The notes: generated by a model not told the origin, from the sequence alone. Counted from the first letter of the stretch, positions 1-8,750 are shown. The stretch is 64,000 bases of DNA from an uncultured Bacteroidales bacterium (GCA_947164985.1 CAMUYI010000004.1:124001-188000); one strand, 5' to 3'. Translations and numbers: made by a program.

Positions 1-2
1 CA

Positions 3-956
3 AATACCTATTATCAACTGTTCGAGGAGAGCGTGACCAATAACGACGGTATCGTTTATTCCCCGTACCAGCAACTCTTCATGGGTGATAACGATAGAGA
101 GACTACGCTCAAAAACAATCCTGGTCCTGCAAGAGAGGCTGTCCTCTTAGTTTATCAGGATGGTAACTACTGCCGTTGCTGGGGTGGTTCCATGTTCGTA
201 ATCGCCTCTGTGCGCGATGCTGGTATGCTGCCTTGGGGTGTAACGGAGAGTTGGAACTGCTTCCGTACCTCGCCTGAGTTTGTATATAAATTCAAACCCG
301 AAGAGATTGACAACGATAGTATGGCGAAAATCAAAGCGGACGAATACCATATGCCGATCGTTCTTGGTGACGACCGTGCTATTCTCTGCTCTTATGTGAA
401 GGCATCGGATAAATCATGGAATCTTAAAGGCGGTAAGAGTTCCAGCCTTTATGACTCATGGTCATGCCCGAAATTCACTGCAGTATATTCTACATCGGAT
501 AGTCTGAAGCAAGTTCAAAACTCCCACTCACAATGGCCCGATACCGATGTGCCTCTGATCCGTATTGCTGAGGCATACATGACCAAAGCGGAGGCAATGC
601 TTCGTCTTGGAGATAATGCAGGTGCATTGGATATTATTAATAATGTCATCCGTAAGCGTGCACACGCGAAACCGTTGACATCGTTAACGGAGGATATTAT
701 GCTGGATGAATGGAGTCGCGAGTTCTGGGGAGAAGGACGTCGTCGTACTGACCTTATCCGTTTTGATCGCTTCGCGGGTGCTAAAGCTGACGCTTCCCAT
801 TATATGTGGGAGGGACGCCCGGCTACGGCTGCTGAGAAATACAACTGGTTCCCTGTTCCGTCTGATGATAAGAAAACAAATCCGAACTTCAAATCGCAGG
901 TGGAGAACAAACCGGATGCACTGCCCGGTGGAGACGGATATACCTATTCTAACTAA
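3..956 (+). CDS. RagB/SusD-family outer-membrane nutrient-binding lipoprotein, C-terminal part (5' end outside window)
   Basis: The reading frame is open from the first bases of the window, so the N-terminal half with its lipoprotein signal lies upstream. SusD-family proteins sit on the cell surface as lids on a SusC TonB-dependent transporter and bind glycans or other nutrients. The family signature is clear near the middle of the visible part: a PLIRIAEAYMTKAEAMLRLG segment is followed by an RKRA motif and an REFWGEGRRRTDLIRF block, the typical SusD C-terminal TPR-like region. A susC gene is expected just upstream. The next gene follows after 63 bases and is probably co-transcribed. The substrate cannot be told from sequence. 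Confidence 0.92.
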   Translation, partial: NTYYQLFEESVTNNDGIVYSPYQQLFMGDNDRETTLKNNPGPAREAVLLVYQDGNYCRCWGGSMFVIASVRDAGMLPWGVTESWNCFRTSPEFVYKFKPEEIDNDSMAKIKADEYHMPIVLGDDRAILCSYVKASDKSWNLKGGKSSSLYDSWSCPKFTAVYSTSDSLKQVQNSHSQWPDTDVPLIRIAEAYMTKAEAMLRLGDNAGALDIINNVIRKRAHAKPLTSLTEDIMLDEWSREFWGEGRRRTDLIRFDRFAGAKADASHYMWEGRPATAAEKYNWFPVPSDDKKTNPNFKSQVENKPDALPGGDGYTYSN

Positions 957-1019
957 TAGAAACATCAACAAAATTGATGATATATTAATTAACATTATTA
1001 ACCAAAATTATTAACAAAA

Positions 1020-2399
1020 ATGAAAAAGTTTTATGCTTTTTTGGCAGCTGCGCTGATGAGTGTTAGCGTATTTGCTTCAAAGGAAGTAGTTCCTTCTGAC
1101 GCTGTTCTCGCTGATTATTACAATCAGGGTGACGTTTGCGTTTGTATTTTCGTTCCGGCAAACATGGCTTGTAACGACATCGTTTTAGCAGGATCTTTCC
1201 TTGCTAATGAGAGTGGTTGGATTACTTCTCCGGTTTCTGCTCTTCCTCATTTCGAAGCGGTTGACGGTTACGACGGCTGGTATGTAGCTTCTTTTACCCC
1301 TGAAGAGGCGCCGAGTGAGGCGGATGGTATTTGCGCTAAGCCGATCATGCTCGATGTAGATGGTAACTTCAACTGGGAGTACCAGATCGGTGCTGCTACC
1401 GCTATCCGCGGTGGTGTAACGGTTGTACCAGGTGCTTATGACGGTGAGATCGACATGAAGCACTACGGTACCGACGCTCCGAACGTATTCACCGTTGATG
1501 CATGGAAGAGTAATCCTTGCACCGCTACCTACCACAACTACACCATTACCGTTGTTAGCGATGGTTGCGGTGGTTATGTAGTTCCGTTCATCATTGGTGC
1601 TATGAACAACTGGAGCTTCGAGCAAATGCAGCTGGATGTTACTAAGTCGCAGGAGAATGGTGTTCCTACTTACTATTACAGCAAGAAGATGGCTGAGGGT
1701 ACTCCGTATCAGATCGTAAGCGGTTTGATGGATGGTCAAGGTGTCGTTCCGGCAGTAGGCGACAGTGCTCCGGCTTGGAATGATATTGCTTATATGCAGA
1801 AACTCGTTGACGAGGTTTGGGCTCGTATCCCGGGTGAGCAAGGTGACAACCAGCTGACCCACGCGGACGCTGAGATCGTTTGGGACCTCCGCGCTGAGGA
1901 TCTCCGTTGGGCTCGTTGCGCTCCTCCTGAGGATCCAGAGTACGTAGTAGTTCGTGTTAACCTTCCGGCTGAGAATGCACCGGAGGCTGTTGAGATCATC
2001 GGTGGTTTCGACGGTTGGGAAGGTACCGCTATGGAGCATCTTGACAATGGTTGGTGGCACGTTGAGCTCGAGGCTAAACCTTCGCAGTTCTTCAAGTTCC
2101 GTTCGGCTGGTTCTTGGGATCAAGAGCTCGAGGTTTATCGTATTGATGACGCATGGACTACGATTCAGGATAACGAACTCGTATTCGGTCAACTCTGGCA
2201 GGATGACTCCTACAAGGGCACTCCTTGCAAGTGGATCGAGATGGATCTCAGCGGTGAAAACTATCGTTGGACCGGTGATGAGCAAGGTATTGAGAACGTT
2301 GTTCTGACCGAGAAGGCTCAGAAGGTTGTTGTTGACGGTGTTCTCTATATCATCCGTGACAACAAGATGTTCAACGTACAAGGTACTCAAGTTCGTTAA
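1020..2399 (+). CDS. Secreted surface protein with T9SS-like C-terminal tail, probable partner of the SusD protein
   Basis: This 459-residue protein starts with a classical signal peptide (MKKFYAFLAAALMSVSVFAS). The body, roughly residues 20-415, is rich in aromatic and acidic residues and has a repeated GxFxGWEG-like segment that resembles the beta-sandwich modules of SusE/SusF-like or starch-binding proteins; I do not recognise a specific family. The last about 35 residues carry the pattern VVVDGVLYIIRDNKMFNVQG, a short tail seen on many Bacteroidales proteins exported by the type IX secretion system. Its position directly after susD suggests a surface glycan-binding accessory protein. Codon use is strongly biased to GGT/CGT, which suggests high expression. 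A hairpin terminator follows immediately. Confidence 0.8.
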   Translation: MKKFYAFLAAALMSVSVFASKEVVPSDAVLADYYNQGDVCVCIFVPANMACNDIVLAGSFLANESGWITSPVSALPHFEAVDGYDGWYVASFTPEEAPSEADGICAKPIMLDVDGNFNWEYQIGAATAIRGGVTVVPGAYDGEIDMKHYGTDAPNVFTVDAWKSNPCTATYHNYTITVVSDGCGGYVVPFIIGAMNNWSFEQMQLDVTKSQENGVPTYYYSKKMAEGTPYQIVSGLMDGQGVVPAVGDSAPAWNDIAYMQKLVDEVWARIPGEQGDNQLTHADAEIVWDLRAEDLRWARCAPPEDPEYVVVRVNLPAENAPEAVEIIGGFDGWEGTAMEHLDNGWWHVELEAKPSQFFKFRSAGSWDQELEVYRIDDAWTTIQDNELVFGQLWQDDSYKGTPCKWIEMDLSGENYRWTGDEQGIENVVLTEKAQKVVVDGVLYIIRDNKMFNVQGTQVR

Positions 2400-2421
2400 T
2401 ATACGACCTTATACCTAAAAG

Positions 2422-2452
2422 AATAGGTGCGCTTCGGTGCACCTATTTTTTA
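2422..2452 (+). terminator. Rho-independent terminator after the SusD operon
   Basis: A 9-bp perfect stem (AATAGGTGC / GCACCTATT) around an eight-base loop is followed by a run of T. It lies 22 bases after the stop of the secreted protein gene. Confidence 0.85.
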
Positions 2453-2487
2453 TGTATTCCATAAAAAACGTAAAAAAAAGCAATTTT

Positions 2488-2520
2488 ATTTGCATATTTC
2501 AAAAAAATGTTGTAACTTTG
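2488..2520 (+). promoter_or_regulatory. Bacteroides-type promoter for the gene at 2568
   Basis: TTGCATATTTC gives the -33 element and TAACTTTG at 2513-2520 gives the -7 element, with the same spacing as the other promoters in this window. The start codon lies 47 bases downstream of the -7 element. Confidence 0.75.
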
Positions 2521-2567
2521 CGGCATAATTGAAAAATTACGTGGTTTAACCTTAAAAAATTGATGCT

Positions 2568-3317
2568 ATGTCATTGGAAGAATTCTTGCTCTATGCTTAT
2601 GTTTTTGTCCTCATCGGTTTGATGTTGGTGTCTTTGTTCTTGGTTTGGCACTGGTTCGATGCCCGTGACAAACTCAAGGTCGTTCGTGAAGCTACGCGTG
2701 AGCAAACGCTCCATGCAATCCACCATGCGCATAATAAATGCCGCATTCTGCTTTACATCAGTTTATTGTTAGCTGTCGCGTATATTTTCGTTCCTTTCGT
2801 GTTAGGTGAATACTATGGCACCTTGGCTTATTCAGGAGTCGTTATCTTGGCGAACTTGCTGATGTTGATCGGCTTGCGTACCTTGGCGAAAAGATATATC
2901 GCCAGCATCGATGAGTATGTGAGTGCCAACGAGGAGCATGTCCGCGAAGCAGCTGCTCAGCGTGAGCAACAGCGTGAGCAATGGAGACGCGAAGCGCCGG
3001 AACTTAATAAGAAAGCGCAAGAGCAGATCAAAGAGCTCTTTGATGGAAACTATGAGGTTTGGTTCCAGCATGATATCCTTACCGGCCGTAATGTACTCGC
3101 TAACCCTGAATTGGGCATTCTCTATGCGCAAGGTATCGTCCTGAAGTTCTCAGAGATCATGGAGGTTCGTCCGGGCCGAAAAGACCTTAAGTTAGTGACC
3201 AGCAGCAGTCTCAATCCGTTCGTAACGATTGACTTCGGTGCCCTGCCGATCAATCCGGAAACAGGAAACAAATACATGGATGAGATTGCCGAAAAGATTC
3301 AATCCCTGATCCCATAA
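2568..3317 (+). CDS. Membrane protein of unknown function with coiled-coil and soluble C-terminal domain
   Basis: I do not recognise the family. The 249-residue product has three hydrophobic segments (about residues 8-28, 58-80 and 85-104), then a charged Gln/Glu/Arg-rich helix (about 112-150), and a soluble C-terminal domain of about 95 residues ending in DEIAEKIQSLIP. The layout suggests an inner-membrane anchor presenting a small cytoplasmic domain. It is a single-gene unit with its own Bacteroides-type promoter and a terminator shared with the convergent panB. Confidence 0.75.
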   Translation: MSLEEFLLYAYVFVLIGLMLVSLFLVWHWFDARDKLKVVREATREQTLHAIHHAHNKCRILLYISLLLAVAYIFVPFVLGEYYGTLAYSGVVILANLLMLIGLRTLAKRYIASIDEYVSANEEHVREAAAQREQQREQWRREAPELNKKAQEQIKELFDGNYEVWFQHDILTGRNVLANPELGILYAQGIVLKFSEIMEVRPGRKDLKLVTSSSLNPFVTIDFGALPINPETGNKYMDEIAEKIQSLIP

Positions 3318-3343
3318 AAAAAGAGGCACGCGCCTCTTTTTTT
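3316..3343. terminator. Bidirectional terminator between the convergent genes at 2568 and panB
   Basis: GAGGC-ACGC-GCCTC with an A-run before and a T-run after can terminate transcription from both sides. It overlaps the last bases of the plus-strand gene and the panB stop codon. Confidence 0.8.
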
Positions 3344-4157
3344 AATAACTCTCCTCTGCATTCGGGAAAGTGCTGTCCTTGACCGCATCGATATATTCGC
3401 CTACTGCCTCCTTTACGGTTCCGGCTAATTCTGCAAAATGGCGCAGGAACTTAGGCTTAAAGCCCTGATTCAGTCCCAGCATATCGTGCAGCACCAAAAC
3501 CTGTCCGTCGCATGCATTGCCGGCGCCGATACCGATAACAGGACAACTAACCGCTTTAGTCACTTTCGCAGCCAACGCCGCCGGTATCTTCTCCAGCACA
3601 ATGCAGAAACATCCTGCCTCATCCAATAACTTCGCGTCATGCAGCAGTTTTTCTGCTTCTGCTTCCTCCTTTGCGCGCAGCCCATATCCGCCAAACTGGT
3701 TCACGCTCTGCGGCGTCAAACCCAGATGTCCCATCACAGGCACACCCGCTTGAATCATATGGCGGATAGACGGCAGAATCTCTTCGCCGCCTTCCAACTT
3801 GACTGCATCACAACCGCTCTCTTTGAGGATCTTGATAGCATTGCGTACTGCCTCCTCTTCACTCACCTGATAGCTGCCAAACGGCATGTCGCATACTACG
3901 AGCGAGTGCTGCGCCGCACGAACGACTCCCTTAGTCAGGAAAATCATTTCCTCTACCGTGATCGGCAGCGTGTAATTATTACCGCATACTACATTGCTGG
4001 CACTGTCGCCTACCAGCAGGATATCAATTCCTGCTTCGTCCACCAGACTTGCCAGCGTAAAATCATAACTCGTTAACATGGCGATCTTCTCACCATTCGC
4101 CTTCATCTGACGCAACTTAGCTGTCGTCATTCGGCTATTTTGTACATGTACAGACAT
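3342..4157 (-). CDS. panB: 3-methyl-2-oxobutanoate hydroxymethyltransferase (ketopantoate hydroxymethyltransferase)
   Basis: PanB transfers a hydroxymethyl group from 5,10-methylene-THF to 2-oxoisovalerate, the first committed step to pantothenate and CoA. The 271-residue length is normal. Family landmarks are visible: the KMK-like start with the ANGEKIAMLTSYDFTLA segment, the metal-binding LLVGDSASNVV region, the VKLEGGEE stretch and the VIGIGAGNACDGQVLVLHDMLG block. It follows the FecCD permease gene after only three bases, so the two are probably co-transcribed, although no functional link is evident. Confidence 0.97.
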   Translation of the reverse strand: MSVHVQNSRMTTAKLRQMKANGEKIAMLTSYDFTLASLVDEAGIDILLVGDSASNVVCGNNYTLPITVEEMIFLTKGVVRAAQHSLVVCDMPFGSYQVSEEEAVRNAIKILKESGCDAVKLEGGEEILPSIRHMIQAGVPVMGHLGLTPQSVNQFGGYGLRAKEEAEAEKLLHDAKLLDEAGCFCIVLEKIPAALAAKVTKAVSCPVIGIGAGNACDGQVLVLHDMLGLNQGFKPKFLRHFAELAGTVKEAVGEYIDAVKDSTFPNAEESY

Positions 4158-4160
4158 TTT

Positions 4161-5108
4161 TTATTTATGTTTTAATATAATCCAGATAATAATTGGTGCT
4201 CCAAATAACGCACTTACCGTACTAATCGGCAGCGGGTAGATAAAGAGCGAACACAGCACATCGCAAACCAATAATAGGCACGCGCCGATCAGCACGCAGG
4301 CCGGAATAGTAACCCTATGGTTAGATGTCTTAAAGATCCCTCGTGCGATATGAGGTACGGCTACACCGATAAATGCAATCGGACCACAGAAAGCCGTTAC
4401 ACCTCCGGCCAAGAGTCCTGTCGCCAATACGATGAACAAGCGCGTACGCCTTACATTAATCCCCAAGCCTTTTGCATACTCTTCGCCTAACAACAAACCA
4501 TTCAGCGGCTTCAATGCCAAGAGCACAAACAGCGCGCCTACGATTAGTATCGGTACCATGAGTTGCATATCGCTCCAGCCGACGCTGCTCAGCGAACCTA
4601 AGGTCCACACGATAAACAACTTCAAGGCATCGGGATTTGCAAAGTTCTGCAGCAGACTTACCAAAGCACCAGCAATAGAACCAAACATCATACCCACGAT
4701 CAACAGACTCACATTACTCGTCACCTTCCTGCTTACCGCCAAAACCAATAGCAACACCAGCGTCGCACCGATACATGCGGCGATAGGAAGCATCAGCACT
4801 AAGGACGCCGAACACATGGTTAGGAAAGCAACGCCGAGGCTGGCTCCGGAACTCACACCTAAAGTATAAGGTCCTGCAAGCGGATTACGGAACAGCGTTT
4901 GCATAATAAGTCCCGAGACGGACAAGGCTGCACCCGCCAATATCGCCGTTATAGCCTTCGGCAGACGAATAGCATGCAGAATATTCTGCTCCATGACAGA
5001 CAAGTCACCCCATGGCCACAACCAGATACTCCCGCTACATATATCCAGGCAAAAAAAGAGTGCCAAAAGCACGCCCAGCCCTATGAATATTCCTGCGTTT
5101 CTCTTCAT
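4161..5108 (-). CDS. FecCD/BtuC-family iron-siderophore or cobalamin ABC transporter permease
   Basis: A polytopic inner-membrane permease of about 315 residues from the BtuC/FhuB/FecCD family. The characteristic RLPKAITAILAGAALSVSGLIMQTLFRNPLAGPYTLGVSSGA block is present near residues 45-90, and a GPIAFIGVAVPHIAR motif near residue 240 contacts the ATPase. I chose the start MKRNAGIF because the in-frame upstream codons are simply the promoter read as protein. No ATPase or binding protein gene is next to it, so it is an orphan permease here. Whether it serves heme, siderophore or cobalamin cannot be told. Confidence 0.92.
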   Translation of the reverse strand: MKRNAGIFIGLGVLLALFFCLDICSGSIWLWPWGDLSVMEQNILHAIRLPKAITAILAGAALSVSGLIMQTLFRNPLAGPYTLGVSSGASLGVAFLTMCSASLVLMLPIAACIGATLVLLLVLAVSRKVTSNVSLLIVGMMFGSIAGALVSLLQNFANPDALKLFIVWTLGSLSSVGWSDMQLMVPILIVGALFVLLALKPLNGLLLGEEYAKGLGINVRRTRLFIVLATGLLAGGVTAFCGPIAFIGVAVPHIARGIFKTSNHRVTIPACVLIGACLLLVCDVLCSLFIYPLPISTVSALFGAPIIIWIILKHK

Positions 5109-5125
5109 CGTTTGCAAAAACGATG

Positions 5126-5158
5126 CAAAGGTACTGCTTTTTTTTGATATATGCAAAT
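5126..5158 (-). promoter_or_regulatory. Bacteroides-type promoter for the FecCD-panB operon
   Basis: Read on the minus strand, TTGCATATATC is followed by TACCTTTG at 5133-5126. The start codon is 18 bases downstream. Confidence 0.8.
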
Positions 5159-5220
5159 AAATCTGCTATTTGAGTAGGTATTGTCCCTTATTAGTCTCCT
5201 ATTAGGGTGCGTAAAGGGTA

Positions 5221-5342
5221 GTACAATGACTAACGAATATCCAACGAATAACTAAGAAATAACTAGGAAATAACTAGGAAATAACTAAGAAATAACTAAC
5301 GATAGGACACACTTATTTTGGTGCGTGACTATACAAAAAATG
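5221..5342. repeat. Intergenic repeat block A, copy 1, with internal 12-bp tandem array
   Basis: Bases 5221-5247 (GTACAATGACTAACGAATAT and following) and 5299-5342 (ACGATAGG...TTATTTTGGTGCGTGACTATAC and following) match the block at 7133-7194. Between them copy 1 carries about 50 extra bases (about 5249-5300) of tandem AACTAGGAAAT / AACTAAGAAAT units. The block is non-coding in all frames. Confidence 0.85.
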
Positions 5343-5406
5343 CCAGTGCAAATTTTTATACAAGCGGCATGGCATCCCGCGGAGGATGAAGATTGACCGT
5401 TACGGC

Positions 5407-6618
5407 TTATAGCTTATTCATGCTCAGGAAATGACGCAAATGGAAGTGTTTTATTCCTTCTACATCAGAGATAGAATTGAGCGGATTCATTGAAATGACC
5501 ATCTTCGGATAGTTGTTTTTGATAGCTTGCAGATTTCCAAACTCTCTCTTCTCGGTCTCTTCGTCCGCTATTAGATAGGCTACTTGTATATATATGGTCT
5601 CTTCTCCTTTTTCTGCCACAAAATCAATCTCCGCATTTCGTAATTGCCCGACATGCACGGTATAACCAAGCCTCAGCAGATGCAGATACACGGCATTCTC
5701 AATCCGCTTCTCAATATCATTCGTTTGGCGCGTACGGACAAGTTTATTGCGTATTCCAAGGTCCTCGAAATAGTACTTGTCGTTGCTCTCTAACAGTTGT
5801 TTGCCATGAATGTCGTACCGCTGAACCCGATAGGTCAGATACGCATTGCAAAGGTATTTGAGATAATTCTGAATAATGACCGAAGAAAGATTCTCTCCCT
5901 GCGAACGAAGGTATTTCATAATGGAATTGGGAGAAACCAACTTGCCGATAGTATCGCTCACAAAACGGCTGAGATTGATAAACGAGGTAACATTCCGTAT
6001 CTGTTCGCGTTGCACAATATCTTTCAACACGACGGTGTCATAAACGCTTTGGATATAGTTCTTTATCTGCTCCGTATGTTCCAGACCGATAAGCCGCAAG
6101 TACGGCAGACCGCCCCACAGGAGGTATTTCTCCAATGCCTCATCGCTGTCCTGCAACTGATGAAAATAGAGGAACTCGGTATAACTGAGTGCGTGAATAG
6201 GTATCTCAATATACCGTGCAGCCAGCAGTGTGGACAATTCGCTACTGAGCATCTTCGCATTGCTGCCGGTTATTACCACATCCGTGTCTGGCTGTTTGAT
6301 CCAACTCCGCAACGAACGCTCGAACCCTAAAATATCTTGTATCTCGTCTATGAGGATATAGTTGTGTTTGCCTTGCGCAACATGCGCGGAGAGGTATGCG
6401 TTCAACTCCTCATGCGTGGTGATTGCATCAAACGCAGCATCTTCCTTGTCAATATAGATGATATTCACATTGGGATCTGTCTGCTTCTCTTGCGCCAATA
6501 AACGCAGACACATACTCTTTCCCACCCGGCGTTGCCCCGTGAGAACAATGATGATTTGTTTGCCGAGCCATTGAGTGATTGCTTGCGTGTAGTACTCTCT
6601 GTGTAATAGTTCTTCCAT
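5407..6618 (-). CDS. AAA family ATPase with C-terminal DUF4143 domain
   Basis: This 403-residue protein belongs to the large group of archaeal-type/Bacteroidota ATPases (AAA_14 plus DUF4143) with unknown targets. Walker A is TGQRRVGKS near residues 27-35, Walker B is ILIDEIQDI near residue 90, and sensor GSNAKMLSSE follows. The C-terminal part has an EIDFVAEKGEETIYIQVAY segment that resembles the PD-(D/E)xK-like fold of DUF4143, although the usual Lys of that motif seems replaced. Copies of this family are often multiplied in Bacteroidales accessory regions and are suspected in DNA or toxin-related functions. A second, distinct member lies at 7563. Confidence 0.88.
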   Translation of the reverse strand: MEELLHREYYTQAITQWLGKQIIIVLTGQRRVGKSMCLRLLAQEKQTDPNVNIIYIDKEDAAFDAITTHEELNAYLSAHVAQGKHNYILIDEIQDILGFERSLRSWIKQPDTDVVITGSNAKMLSSELSTLLAARYIEIPIHALSYTEFLYFHQLQDSDEALEKYLLWGGLPYLRLIGLEHTEQIKNYIQSVYDTVVLKDIVQREQIRNVTSFINLSRFVSDTIGKLVSPNSIMKYLRSQGENLSSVIIQNYLKYLCNAYLTYRVQRYDIHGKQLLESNDKYYFEDLGIRNKLVRTRQTNDIEKRIENAVYLHLLRLGYTVHVGQLRNAEIDFVAEKGEETIYIQVAYLIADEETEKREFGNLQAIKNNYPKMVISMNPLNSISDVEGIKHFHLRHFLSMNKL

Positions 6619-6640
6619 AGTACTTTTTTTAAAATCGCTG

Positions 6641-6673
6641 CAAAGTTACAACTTTTATTTAATATATGCAAAT
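6641..6673 (-). promoter_or_regulatory. Bacteroides-type promoter for the ATPase at 5407
   Basis: On the minus strand TTGCATATATT is followed by TAACTTTG at 6648-6641, 22 bases before the start codon. Confidence 0.75.
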
Positions 6674-6753
6674 TATTTTGCAAAAATCTAAAGTATATTT
6701 AGTATTTTATATATTTTTATCAAAAATATTAAGTATATTTACTTCTAAACACA

Positions 6754-6850
6754 ACACACGGGCGACTCAATGAACCGCCCGATTTGTTACTTTGTACTTG
6801 GTACTTAGTCCCTTGGTCACTTTCTTTGTCCTGTGAGGGTGTAAATCTTG
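6754..6850. repeat. Intergenic repeat block B, copy 1 (hairpin plus T9SS-tail-like 3' end)
   Basis: ACACACGGGCGACTC, a GGGCG/CGCCC hairpin, and TTGTACTTGGTACTTAGTCC with its continuation CTTGGTCAC match the block at 8801-8908. On the minus strand the hairpin lies just after the stop of the small frame ending at 6817, so it can act as a terminator for it. Similarity extends into the last codons (KIYTLTGQ here, KVYTLAGQ in the other copy). Confidence 0.8.
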
Positions 6851-7077
6851 TACCCCCGCGGATTAGGCAATTGACGGAAAGCCATAATGGAGAGCATGAT
6901 CCATGAGATAATGCAGGATATACCAAGAGTGCAAAAACTAATGATAGATAGAATCTGGAGGAGCTGATACTTGGTGTCATTATAAATGCCCATGTGATAG
7001 TGGCGAATATAATAATCTTCATGAGCAGGTACAAATATAAGGCAAAGGGCAAAGGAAAGTATGGCTAAGCCAACCAC
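6817..7077 (-). CDS. Small putative membrane protein or gene remnant
   Basis: An 86-codon frame from a GTG start has two hydrophobic stretches (about residues 3-18 and 40-67) and ends in RGYKIYTLTGQRK, which resembles the end of T9SS-type C-terminal tails. The frame stays open upstream through repeat block A without an ATG, and no Bacteroides-type promoter was found, so it may be the surviving 3' part of a gene cut at the repeat junction near 7133. The whole stretch 6674-7461 holds nothing else except repeats. I do not recognise a family. Confidence 0.35.
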   Translation of the reverse strand: MVGLAILSFALCLIFVPAHEDYYIRHYHMGIYNDTKYQLLQILSIISFCTLGISCIISWIMLSIMAFRQLPNPRGYKIYTLTGQRK

Positions 7078-7132
7078 AACGAGTGTAATTGAGCGATTAC
7101 GATTGAAAGAACCTTCGTCATATGAACCGGGA

Positions 7133-7194
7133 GTACAATGACTAACGAATATCCAACGATAGGACTTATTTTGGTGCGTGACTATACAAAAAAT
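7133..7194. repeat. Intergenic repeat block A, copy 2 (without the tandem array)
   Basis: Matches 5221-5247 joined directly to 5299-5342. It lacks the about 50-base tandem insertion of copy 1. It is followed by three units of GACACTTTT at 7200-7225 and by CTCATAGTCTCAAAGTCTC near 7321, further short nonamer repeats. Confidence 0.85.
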
Positions 7195-7199
7195 GACAT

Positions 7200-7225
7200 G
7201 ACACTTTTGACACTTTTGACACTTT
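7200..7225. repeat. Tandem nonamer repeat (GACACTTTT x3)
   Basis: Three consecutive GACACTTTT units in the long non-coding spacer upstream of the ATPase at 7563. Beyond this, 7226-7461 contains only weak hairpins (for example CTATC/GATAG and GCGTCC/GGACG) and no convincing gene. Confidence 0.8.
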
Positions 7226-7461
7226 CTATCTTTTTGATAGCTCTGCGTCCTATTGGACGTATCAAAATGTAAACAATTGTCCCCAAAATCGCGCGCATTT
7301 TTGACTTTTTGTAAGAAAGTCTCATAGTCTCAAAGTCTCAGTGCAAATTTTTATAATTTGGGAGGTTTTTAGATTGTACTTAAAAGCTATCAATACCGTT
7401 CGCATTACGTTCGCATCCCGTACGTGCCCGTAAGACATAAAATATTAAAAATTTTTAAAAT

Positions 7462-7494
7462 ATTTGCATATATCAAAAAAAAGTACTACCTTTG
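7462..7494 (+). promoter_or_regulatory. Bacteroides-type promoter for the ATPase at 7563
   Basis: TTTGCATATATC is followed by TACCTTTG at 7487-7494. The leader to the ATG is about 60 bases. Confidence 0.8.
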
Positions 7495-7562
7495 CAGCGG
7501 AAAACAAAATAACTCATTCCATTGAGTAAAAATACTAAGTGTATTGAGTAAAAAATTGAAGT

Positions 7563-8750
7563 ATGATGCAACGTCCTTATTTTGAAACGATTACGAAGCG
7601 ATTAAATGAACCAAGAAAGTTCATTCAAATCATCGAAGGACCCCGTCAGGTCGGTAAATCAACGCTTATCAAGCAAGTACTAAAGAGCCTTTCGATGCCT
7701 TGGGTGCATTTCTCTGCTGATAATGTGCCGGCAACTCGTTCCGCTTGGATCAGTGATTGCTGGGCTACGGCGCGCAATAAACTCCAGATGGAGAAACTGC
7801 CCGAGTTGCTGCTCGTTATAGATGAGGTACAAAAATTACTGAACTGGGGTGAAGTCGTAAAGAAAGAGTGGGATGCCGATTCCTTCAATGATGTGCCCAT
7901 CAAAGTAGTGCTGTTAGGGTCGTCCCGCGTACGCTTGGAAAAAGGACTAAGCGAAAGCCTTAAAGGACGTTTTGAGACCATAAAAATGCCTAACTGGTCT
8001 CTCGCAGAAATGCAAGAAGGTTTTGGGATGACCATCGACGAATATATCTATTTCGGGGCTTATCCGGGAGCCGCTGATTTGCGTCATGATTTGGATAGAT
8101 GGCAGGAGTATATCAGCAGTTCCATTGTGGACGCGACGATAAACAACGACATTTTGATGGACACTCCTATCGCCAAACCGGCATTGTTACGTCAGACGTT
8201 TGAATTAAGTAGCGCTTATTCCGGACAAGAAGTGTCGCTGACGAAGATGATCGGGCAGTTGCAAGATGCAGGAAACACCACTACGCTCGCTCATTATTTA
8301 GATCTTCTCAACCAGAGCGGCATGGTTTGTGGGCTTAGTAAGTATGCCGTTGACAAGGCTCGCCGCCGCAACTCTATCCCCAAGTATCAGGTCTATAACA
8401 ATGCATTGATGAGTCTCTATTGCGAGCATGATTTTGAAGCGGCAAGGTCGGATCATAAATTATGGGGAAGGCTCTTTGAATCTGCAGTCGGAGCACATAT
8501 CATGAATTGCGCTTATACCGGGCGGTTTAATGTTTATTATTGGCGCGATGGAGGAGAAGAAGTAGATTTTGTATTAGTAAAAGATACAAAGGTCGTGGCT
8601 ATAGAAGTGAAAAGTAATCACGAAAAAGACACTTCCGGTCTGCATACTTTCCAAGAGAAATTCCATCCTCATCGATCTGTTCTGGTGGGCGAAGAAGGCA
8701 TTCCTATTGAGACTTTCTTGAAATCAGACTTAAAAGAATTATTTACGTAA
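7563..8750 (+). CDS. AAA family ATPase with C-terminal DUF4143 / PD-(D/E)xK-like domain
   Basis: A 395-residue second member of the AAA_14-DUF4143 ATPase group, clearly diverged from the one at 5407 and on the opposite strand. Walker A is EGPRQVGKST near residues 25-34, Walker B is LLLVIDEVQKL near residue 80, and a GSSRVRLEKGLSESL sensor region follows. The C-terminal EEVDFVLVKDTKVVAIEVKSN segment has the acidic-acidic-ExK pattern of PD-(D/E)xK nucleases, which is typical of DUF4143. The target is unknown. The two ATPases are separated and flanked by duplicated spacer blocks A and B. Confidence 0.9.
   Translation: MMQRPYFETITKRLNEPRKFIQIIEGPRQVGKSTLIKQVLKSLSMPWVHFSADNVPATRSAWISDCWATARNKLQMEKLPELLLVIDEVQKLLNWGEVVKKEWDADSFNDVPIKVVLLGSSRVRLEKGLSESLKGRFETIKMPNWSLAEMQEGFGMTIDEYIYFGAYPGAADLRHDLDRWQEYISSSIVDATINNDILMDTPIAKPALLRQTFELSSAYSGQEVSLTKMIGQLQDAGNTTTLAHYLDLLNQSGMVCGLSKYAVDKARRRNSIPKYQVYNNALMSLYCEHDFEAARSDHKLWGRLFESAVGAHIMNCAYTGRFNVYYWRDGGEEVDFVLVKDTKVVAIEVKSNHEKDTSGLHTFQEKFHPHRSVLVGEEGIPIETFLKSDLKELFT

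Noticed and set aside
1185..2390. Long open frame on the minus strand (401 codons) inside the secreted-protein gene
   Set aside because: It is antisense to a gene with a signal peptide, strong codon bias and T9SS tail; the product looks like scrambled reverse codons with no recognisable domain.
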